Part shown: in pieces, positions 1-4,564 of the stretch
Layout: every line of letters begins with the position of its first letter
How positions within the stretch are numbered: the stretch's first letter is position 1
Origin: Bacteroidia bacterium
Lineage (GTDB): Bacteria > Bacteroidota > Bacteroidia > Cytophagales > Cyclobacteriaceae
NCBI GenBank assembly: GCA_016650355.1
Contig: JAENVX010000302.1
Span: forward strand, 1-6,636
Direction: 5' to 3'
DNA: 6,636 bases
The notes under the pieces: model-generated
What the model was told of the DNA's origin: nothing
Seen by the model: only the letters and a program-made list of their open reading frames with translations
Database searches by the model: none
Program-made: the position numbers and the translations under genes

Positions 1-1
1 A

Positions 2-649
2 GTTGTTGATTTTATCGTGCAGGGAGTGCCAACATTCCTCAACGCATCTGCCTATTCAGCTGTGTTGCTGATTATCATCCCTGTTTTTACCGCACTAATA
101 CTTTACTCTCGAAATCGATTAATTGAAATAGTTTTTCAATTGTTTCCTAATGAACGAAAAGATGATCTAAAAAAAATCCTGTCCCTAACGATTGATACAT
201 ACTACAATTTTATCAAAGGCATGGCAATAGTTTATTTAATTGTAGGAGTACTAAACAGTATTGGCTTACTTATAATTGGCGTGCCACATGCTATTTTCTT
301 TGGCTTTGTTGCCGCTGTCCTGACATTCATTCCCTATTTGGGCATAATGATAGGGTCACTCTTGCCAGTTACAATGGCTTGGATAACGTTTAATTCAATT
401 TGGTATCCTATCGCTGTGATTATAGTTTTTACAATCGTCCAGTATTTGGAGGCCAATCTGATTTTTCCAATGGCGGTAAGCAATAGGTTGAATATTAATA
501 CACTGGCCACGCTTGTTGCCATTATTGCCGGAGGGCTTATTTGGGGCGTATCAGGAATGATTTTGTTTGTACCGTTTTTGGGAATTATTAAACTCATTTC
601 AGATCGTCATCCTAAAATGAAAATCTGGTCATTGATGATTGGGGCATAA
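2..649 (+). CDS. AI-2E (PerM/YdiK) family transporter, C-terminal part, cut by left edge
   Basis: This is a multi-pass inner-membrane protein of the AI-2E/PerM family. Members are linked to autoinducer-2 export, Na+/H+ antiport or unknown substrates, so the substrate cannot be stated. The reading frame is open from base 2, so the true start lies outside the window; the GTG at 17 is an internal Val codon. About 215 residues are visible against roughly 350 in typical members. They comprise a hydrophobic segment (ASAYSAVLLIIIPVFTALIL), a charged loop (FPNERKDDLKK), and several further membrane segments. Family landmarks are the 'FIPYLGIMIGSLLP' stretch, the 'QYLEANLIFPMAVSNRLNIN' loop, and the C-terminal 'GGLIWGVSGMILFVPFLGI' helix. 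The protein ends normally with TAA. It converges on hflX and shows no link to the polysaccharide genes. Family assignment is secure; function is not. Confidence 0.88.
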   Translation, partial: VVDFIVQGVPTFLNASAYSAVLLIIIPVFTALILYSRNRLIEIVFQLFPNERKDDLKKILSLTIDTYYNFIKGMAIVYLIVGVLNSIGLLIIGVPHAIFFGFVAAVLTFIPYLGIMIGSLLPVTMAWITFNSIWYPIAVIIVFTIVQYLEANLIFPMAVSNRLNINTLATLVAIIAGGLIWGVSGMILFVPFLGIIKLISDRHPKMKIWSLMIGA

Positions 650-742
650 TCTTATCCTAGGTACCAATTCACTTTATTGTTGACTAGCGGTAGATTGGAG
701 GATTAAGCTTAGACTGATGTGGGCAATGCGGTTCTTGTTTTT
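650..742. other. Convergent intergenic spacer
   Basis: These 93 bp separate the 3' ends of the transporter gene and hflX. A weak imperfect inverted repeat (ATCC...CCAAT near 654-667 against ATTGG-A-GGAT near 693-702) has a long loop and no following T-run. I therefore see no convincing intrinsic terminator for either gene, although convergent genes would be expected to terminate here. No small ORF with support was found. Confidence 0.5.
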
Positions 743-1924
743 CTACGGCAAAATGTATTCCCTTGACGCCACATAATTTGGATAGATCATGAGGTGCTTC
801 TGTCTTACAGCGTCAAATAGTTCTTTTTTCAATACAGCAATATTTTCCTTCTTCTCTGCAGAAATAAAGACAACCCGCTCAAATCCACGCTGCCGATAAT
901 AGCCTTTTAATTCCTCAAGGTCTATGGGTTCCTCTTGGCTAGCCAGCAGATCAATTTTGTTTAGTACAAGGATCGTAGGGATATTACCAGCACCAATCTC
1001 GGCCAACGTTTTGTTGACCACTTCTATATGGTTGTTGTGAAAGGGATGAGCAACGTCCACCACGTGGAGTAATATATCCGCCTCGCGCACTTCATCCAAT
1101 GTCGATTTAAATGACTCGATAAGGTGATGCGGAAGTTTGCGGATAAAGCCTACTGTATCGGAAAGTAAAAACGGAATGTCCTCAAGCACCATTTTACGAA
1201 CCGTGGAGTCAACCGTTGCAAAAAGTTTGTTCTCTGCCTTAACCGTTGACTTTGACAGTAAATTCATCAAAGTTGACTTGCCAACATTTGTGTATCCTAC
1301 TAATGAAACACGCACTATGTTTGTCCGAGACTTACGTTGGGTTTTGCGTTGTTTGTCAATTTTCTCAAGTTCATCTTTCAGCAACGATATTTCGTGCTTA
1401 ATGACTCTTCGGTCGGTTTCTATCTCTTTCTCACCAGATCCCCCGCGAGTCCCAGTGCCTCCGCGTTGCCTTTCAAGGTGGGTCCAAAGCCGCGTAAGAC
1501 GTGGTAGCAAGTATTGGTTCATTGCCAACTCCACCTGAGTGCGTGCTTGGGCGGTTTGTGCTCGCATTAAGAAAATATCCAGAATTAGTAAGCTTCGATC
1601 ATAAACCCTGACTTTGTGATCTTCGCGACTGGCAGGATTAAATTCCTTTTCTATATTTCGTAATTGGGATGGACTTAGATCATCATCAAAAATGATTGTA
1701 TTTGCATTCTTGCTAAAGACAAAACTTTTTATTTCCTCAAGTTTGCCTTTCCCCACAAAAGTTCTGATATCAGGATTAGGCAGCCGTTGACTAAACCTAT
1801 CCAAGGTTATAATACCCGCGGTTTCAGCCAAAAAAGCCAATTCATCCAGGTGCTCCTGAGTCTCTTCGCTTTGCGTCTTATTCAAAATAAGGGCAACTAA
1901 TACTGCCGAATTTTTTTTCTCCAT
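743..1924 (-). CDS. hflX: GTPase HflX, ribosome-splitting/rescue GTPase
   Basis: HflX is a cytoplasmic translational GTPase that binds the 50S subunit and, in studied bacteria, splits stalled or heat-stressed 70S ribosomes. The 393-residue protein is near the usual length (E. coli about 426). The N-terminal HflX domain carries the FVGKGK signature (residues 56-61) and the conserved tract around R107-M135. The glycine-rich linker (RGGTGTRGGSGE, 154-165) follows, then a helical arm rich in Lys, Glu and Arg. The GTPase domain shows G1 GYTNVGKST (210-218), switch I FATVDST (235-241), G3 DTVGFI (256-261), G4 NKID (322-325) and G5 SAE (355-357). All nucleotide-binding motifs are intact. The ATG start is favoured because a -7 promoter element lies just upstream and the N-terminus begins at the expected place. 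It reads away from the polysaccharide genes and appears to be a single-gene housekeeping unit. Confidence 0.97.
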   Translation of the reverse strand: MEKKNSAVLVALILNKTQSEETQEHLDELAFLAETAGIITLDRFSQRLPNPDIRTFVGKGKLEEIKSFVFSKNANTIIFDDDLSPSQLRNIEKEFNPASREDHKVRVYDRSLLILDIFLMRAQTAQARTQVELAMNQYLLPRLTRLWTHLERQRGGTGTRGGSGEKEIETDRRVIKHEISLLKDELEKIDKQRKTQRKSRTNIVRVSLVGYTNVGKSTLMNLLSKSTVKAENKLFATVDSTVRKMVLEDIPFLLSDTVGFIRKLPHHLIESFKSTLDEVREADILLHVVDVAHPFHNNHIEVVNKTLAEIGAGNIPTILVLNKIDLLASQEEPIDLEELKGYYRQRGFERVVFISAEKKENIAVLKKELFDAVRQKHLMIYPNYVASREYILP

Positions 1925-1935
1925 CGTTTTCGATT

Positions 1936-1943
1936 CAAACTTA
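1936..1943 (-). promoter_or_regulatory. Putative Bacteroidota -7 promoter element for hflX
   Basis: Read on the minus strand this is TAAGTTTG, a perfect match to the TAnnTTTG -7 consensus of Bacteroidota sigma factors. It ends 11 nt before the hflX ATG, so the predicted transcript would have a leader of only a few bases. I see no TTG at the usual -33 distance, so the call rests on the -7 box and its position. Confidence 0.5.
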
Positions 1944-1986
1944 CTTTATAATTGATGGTTCACTTCTCAGGTCGGTTACTTTTTTT

Positions 1987-1994
1987 TAGTTTTG
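1987..1994 (+). promoter_or_regulatory. Putative -7 promoter element for the polysaccharide operon
   Basis: TAGTTTTG matches the TAnnTTTG -7 consensus exactly and points toward the glycosyltransferase gene. Transcription starting near position 2000 would give a leader of about 90 nt. No clear TTG sits at the -33 position. A second, imperfect candidate (TA-C-TTTG at 2030-2036, one spacer base short) lies nearer the gene. Confidence 0.42.
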
Positions 1995-2091
1995 CAGGAT
2001 TTAATAAGAAAAATGCCTGCGTTTAGGGCTACTTTGATCTCTTAACTTAAACTTCTTTGGTAGAAATATCAAAGACTACCTTGTTGGCTAA
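1995..2091 (+). other. Untranslated leader with inverted repeats before the polysaccharide operon
   Basis: This non-coding stretch separates the predicted promoter from the glycosyltransferase ATG. It holds GGTAG (2059-2063) facing CTACC (2076-2080) with a 12-nt loop, and CTTTGAT (2032-2038) facing ATCAAAG (2068-2074). The second arm of the latter lies inside the loop of the former, so the two pairings would form a pseudoknot or exclude one another. No T-tract follows, so neither is a classical terminator. No Shine-Dalgarno sequence is evident before the ATG. A role in regulation is only possible, not shown. Confidence 0.3.
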
Positions 2092-3204
2092 ATGAAAGTT
2101 GCAATTGTTCTAAATACATCCTGGAATATCTATAACTTCCGGATGAACTTTGTAAAAGCATTACTTGCAAAAGGTTACGAAGTACACACCATTGCTCCTC
2201 TAGACGATTACACACACCACTTGGTTGAAAATGGGTGCATTCATCACAGGATTACAATGGATAGCCGTGGTGCAAACCCAATCAAAGATTCCGCGCTCAT
2301 TGTTGAACTTTATTCAATCTACAGGAAGGTAAGACCTGATATTATCTTACATTATACGGTTAAACCCAATGTTTACGGAACACTTGCAGCAAGTTTGCTT
2401 CGCATTCCTGTGATTAACAATGTCTGTGGATTGGGGACAGTGTTTTTAAAGAATAACTTGATCTCGAAGATTGCAATTCTACTTTACAAATTCGCATTCC
2501 GATTTCCTAAAAAAGTATTTTTTCAAAACCCCGAAGACCTTCAGCTATTCCTAAATAAAAAACTTGTACCGGCACATACTGCTGACTTACTTCCAGGTTC
2601 TGGAATTGACCTGGAAAAATTTAAGCCAATAGAATTTACTAGGAACAAATCTTTTACTTTTTTACTTATTTCAAGGTTAATCACGGACAAAGGGGTACTC
2701 GAGTACATTGAGGCCGTTAAAAAGCTTAAAGTACAGGGGCTGAATGCTCGATTTCAGATATTAGGAGCTAAAGATCCCAAACACAAGCGCGGAATAAAAT
2801 CTAAGGTAATTGATGGATGGATTCAAGCAGGCACAATCGAGTACCTGGGAACAACCGATGATGTCCGACATTTTATCGGTAATGCCGACTGTATTGTTCT
2901 TCCATCTTACCGTGAAGGCACCCCACGCACTTTGCTTGAAGCCGCAAGCTCAAGCAAACCCATAATTGCCACAGACGTTCCCGGGTGCCATAATGTTGTT
3001 AATCACAATGTTAACGGTCTTTTATGCAAATTAAAAGATGTTGAGGATCTGGCAGATAAAATGAATGAAATGGCTAGCCTGGACGATGCTACGTTACAAA
3101 GATTTGGTGCCAATGGCCGTAAAAAAGTTGAGCAAGAATTTAATGAAACCCTTGTGATTAATAGGTATATCGAAACCCTCACTGCACTTAAGGTCACCGC
3201 CTAA
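2092..3204 (+). CDS. Glycosyltransferase family 4 (GT-B fold), PglA/WbpH-like
   Basis: This is a retaining GT-B glycosyltransferase predicted to move a sugar from a nucleotide donor to a lipid-linked glycan at the cytoplasmic face of the inner membrane. The 370 residues match the usual GT4 size. The N-terminal acceptor domain starts with a Rossmann strand (MKVAIVLNTSWNIYNFR) and continues with RPDIILHYTVKPNVYG (81-96) and a hydrophobic, probably membrane-associating, segment near 123-137. The interdomain LPGSGID motif lies at 167-173. The C-terminal donor domain begins with LISRLITDKGV (192-202) and carries the EX7E motif EGTPRTLLE (E275, E283), followed by PIIATDVPG. All expected motifs are present. 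It is the first gene of the rightward set and ends 20 bp before rfbC. Close relatives include enzymes that add HexNAc residues, but donor and acceptor cannot be read from sequence. Confidence 0.92.
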   Translation: MKVAIVLNTSWNIYNFRMNFVKALLAKGYEVHTIAPLDDYTHHLVENGCIHHRITMDSRGANPIKDSALIVELYSIYRKVRPDIILHYTVKPNVYGTLAASLLRIPVINNVCGLGTVFLKNNLISKIAILLYKFAFRFPKKVFFQNPEDLQLFLNKKLVPAHTADLLPGSGIDLEKFKPIEFTRNKSFTFLLISRLITDKGVLEYIEAVKKLKVQGLNARFQILGAKDPKHKRGIKSKVIDGWIQAGTIEYLGTTDDVRHFIGNADCIVLPSYREGTPRTLLEAASSSKPIIATDVPGCHNVVNHNVNGLLCKLKDVEDLADKMNEMASLDDATLQRFGANGRKKVEQEFNETLVINRYIETLTALKVTA

Positions 3205-3211
3205 TAATTCT

Positions 3212-3219
3212 TACCTTTG
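3212..3219 (+). promoter_or_regulatory. Putative internal -7 promoter element directly before rfbC
   Basis: TACCTTTG is a perfect TAnnTTTG match in the 20-bp gap between the glycosyltransferase stop and the rfbC ATG. Only 5 nt separate it from the ATG, so a transcript from it would be leaderless or nearly so. No TTG is seen about 20 nt upstream. It suggests that rfbC and the downstream export genes may also be transcribed independently of the glycosyltransferase. Confidence 0.42.
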
Positions 3220-3379
3220 CCGGCATGGAAATTAAATCGACCGGAATTGAAGGGCTCCTGGAAGTTTATCCAAAAATTTATCATGACGATCGAGGTCTGT
3301 TTTATGAAGTGTTCACCCCTGCCCTACAAGCGCAGTTGGGAATGGCTTTAACTTTTGTACAGGATAATTTTTCGTTTTC

Positions 3380-3387
3380 AAAAAAAA
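3380..3387 (+). other. A8 homopolymer with in-frame A_AAA_AAA slippery heptamer (frame break in rfbC)
   Basis: Eight consecutive A follow TC. In the upstream frame they read TCA AAA AAA ATG TAG, which gives Ser-Lys-Lys-Met-stop. A -1 slip on A_AAA_AAA (3380-3386) gives Ser-Lys-Lys-Asn-Val-Val-Arg-Gly-Leu-His, matching the family motif and its spacing. A run of nine A in the DNA would give the same protein without slippage. Confidence 0.85.
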
Positions 3388-3395
3388 TGTAGTTC

Positions 3396-3422
3396 GCGGT
3401 TTGCATTTACAACTGCCACCGC
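3396..3422 (+). other. Possible hairpin 9 nt downstream of the slippery A-run
   Basis: GCGGT (3396-3400) can pair with ACCGC (3418-3422). Inside it GCA (3403-3405) can pair with TGC (3414-3416), with a small TT/C internal loop and an 8-nt apical loop. The spacing from the heptamer falls in the range seen for -1 frameshift stimulators. The stem is short and lies in conserved coding sequence (RGLHLQLPP), so chance is a serious alternative. Confidence 0.3.
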
Positions 3423-3791
3423 ACGCTCAGGCAAAAATAATAAGTGTTGTGAAAGGCCGGGTATTGGATGTTGCCGTTGATCTGCGCAAAAGTTCTGCTA
3501 CGTTTGGCAAAGCCTACAGTGTTATACTTGATGATGAAAAACACAATATGTTGGTAATCCCTGAGGGCTTCGCACATGGGTTTGCCACGCTTGCCGATTC
3601 CTATTTTTTTTATAAATGCTCAAATGGATATGATCCCAAATCAGAATCAGGTGTGATATGGAACGACCCAACTCTAAACATTAACTGGGGAATTAGTTCT
3701 CCAATTGTATCCCAAAAAGATTCAGAGCTTCCAACGCTGGAAGAGTTTTTAATAAATTCAGTAATTTCACTCAACGTCTAAAGCTATTATA

Positions 3792-4550
3792 GTGCGGTTA
3801 TTAGTATCAAGATTGGTGTTGCTTTCTGTTGGGATTTTGTTCTCGTGTGCATCCTACAAACAAAACATAATGTTTAGACTTCCGGATGGCTTTAAACCAG
3901 ATGTGATTACCAAAGAAGCCCTCAGCGTGGAAAAAAATTATATCGTGCAACATAACGATTATCTCAAACTTGAAGTTTATTCTAACAAGGGTGAAAAACT
4001 TATTGATCCCAATCCAGAGTTGAGTAACCTTTCTGCCAATCAGAATGTCAACAACAAAGAAGAACCAAATTATCTGGTAGATATAAATGGGTTAGTGAAA
4101 TTTCCCATGATCGGAGAATTACAGCTAGAAGGGCTTACACTGCGTCAGGCTGAAGAAATCATTCAAAAGGAATACCAAAAATATTTTAAAGAACCTTTTG
4201 CGCTTCTTACCTATACAAATAAAAGAGTGATTGTGCTCGGTGCCCCGGGTGGGCAAGTTATTCCGCTTAACAACCAAAATATTAGTTTGGTGGAAGTCCT
4301 CGGAATGGCAAAAGGAGTTGACAACTTTGCAAAAGCACAAAATATTAGAGTCCTTAGAAAGGACAAGGTCTTTCTAATAGATTTAAGTACGATCGATGGG
4401 TACAAAGACGGTAACATGCTAATTGAATCTGGCGACATCGTATACATAGAACCTGTACGCAGGCCTGTGAGCGAGGCCTTTAGGGACTACGCAGGCATCG
4501 TTGGTCTTGCAGTGAGTGTCTATACTCTTATCATAGTGGCCAATAAATAA
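3792..4550 (+). CDS. Wza-like polysaccharide biosynthesis/export outer-membrane lipoprotein
   Basis: This protein belongs to the outer-membrane polysaccharide export family (Wza/BexD type), which forms the channel that passes capsule or exopolysaccharide out of the cell. The GTG start is preferred because it gives a signal peptide with Arg2 and Arg7, a hydrophobic core and a lipobox LFSC with Cys19. The next Met (residue 27) would remove it. The Poly_export domain covers about 50-140 (YIVQHNDYLKLEVYS, YLVDINGLVKFPMIGE, GLTLRQAEE). One SLBB/soluble-ligand-binding domain covers about 145-225 (KRVIVLGAPGG, ISLVEVLGMAKGV, IESGDIVYIEP). A C-terminal hydrophobic helix (YAGIVGLAVSVYTLIIVA, about 233-250) corresponds to the membrane-spanning helix of Wza-type barrels. 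At 252 residues it is shorter than E. coli Wza (about 380), as is usual in Bacteroidota. It starts 10 bp after rfbC and ends 14 bp before the kinase gene, its expected partner. Confidence 0.93.
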   Translation: MRLLVSRLVLLSVGILFSCASYKQNIMFRLPDGFKPDVITKEALSVEKNYIVQHNDYLKLEVYSNKGEKLIDPNPELSNLSANQNVNNKEEPNYLVDINGLVKFPMIGELQLEGLTLRQAEEIIQKEYQKYFKEPFALLTYTNKRVIVLGAPGGQVIPLNNQNISLVEVLGMAKGVDNFAKAQNIRVLRKDKVFLIDLSTIDGYKDGNMLIESGDIVYIEPVRRPVSEAFRDYAGIVGLAVSVYTLIIVANK

Positions 4551-4564
4551 TCAGCAACATCTCC

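Larger units (their letters stand above)
3225..3781 (+). pseudogene. rfbC: dTDP-4-dehydrorhamnose 3,5-epimerase (RfbC/RmlC), reading frame split by one base in an A8 run
   Basis: RmlC is a cytoplasmic cupin enzyme that epimerises C3 and C5 of dTDP-4-keto-6-deoxy-glucose, the third step to dTDP-L-rhamnose. The gene reads in two frames. The first part starts at ATG 3225, encodes the N-terminal strand (YHDDRGLFYEVF, FVQDNFSFSKK) and meets TAG at 3390-3392. The second lies in the -1 frame and runs to TAA at 3779-3781. Joined by a -1 shift in the A-run, they give 185 residues, the normal length. The joined protein has RGLH with catalytic His61, Lys71, His118 (FAHGF), Tyr130 and Tyr136, Asp166 (QKDSE), and the WNDP..NINWG tail. 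Every expected active-site residue is present, so the break is recent, an artefact, or bypassed by slippage. No rfbA, rfbB or rfbD is visible nearby. The wza-like gene starts 10 bp downstream. The downstream frame alone, entering at TTG 3401 inside RGLH, would lack the N-terminal strands and is unlikely to be a gene in its own right. Confidence 0.88.

Noticed and set aside
687..693. GCGGTAG resembling the ops element recruited by RfaH in polysaccharide operons
   Set aside because: Only the core heptamer matches. It sits in a convergent spacer downstream of an unrelated gene, and the RfaH/ops system is characteristic of gammaproteobacteria.
654..702. Inverted repeat between the transporter gene and hflX as a bidirectional terminator
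   Set aside because: The stem is short and bulged, the loop is about 25 nt, and no T-run follows on either strand.
1137..1538. A 133-codon open frame on the + strand inside hflX
   Set aside because: It lies wholly antisense to the conserved GTPase coding region. Its Ser/Arg-rich translation has no recognisable motif and it has no promoter or ribosome site.
1994..2020. Hairpin GCAGGATTT/AAATGCCTGC next to the operon -7 box, as terminator or attenuator
   Set aside because: Its 5' arm overlaps the promoter box and would lie at or before the predicted transcription start. It has one bulged G and no T-tract follows. It could still be an operator-like palindrome, but there is no further support.
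3401..3781. A separate 126-residue gene starting at TTG 3401
   Set aside because: The start would fall inside the RGLH motif and drop the N-terminal strands, while the missing part is encoded directly upstream in another frame. It is the second half of rfbC.
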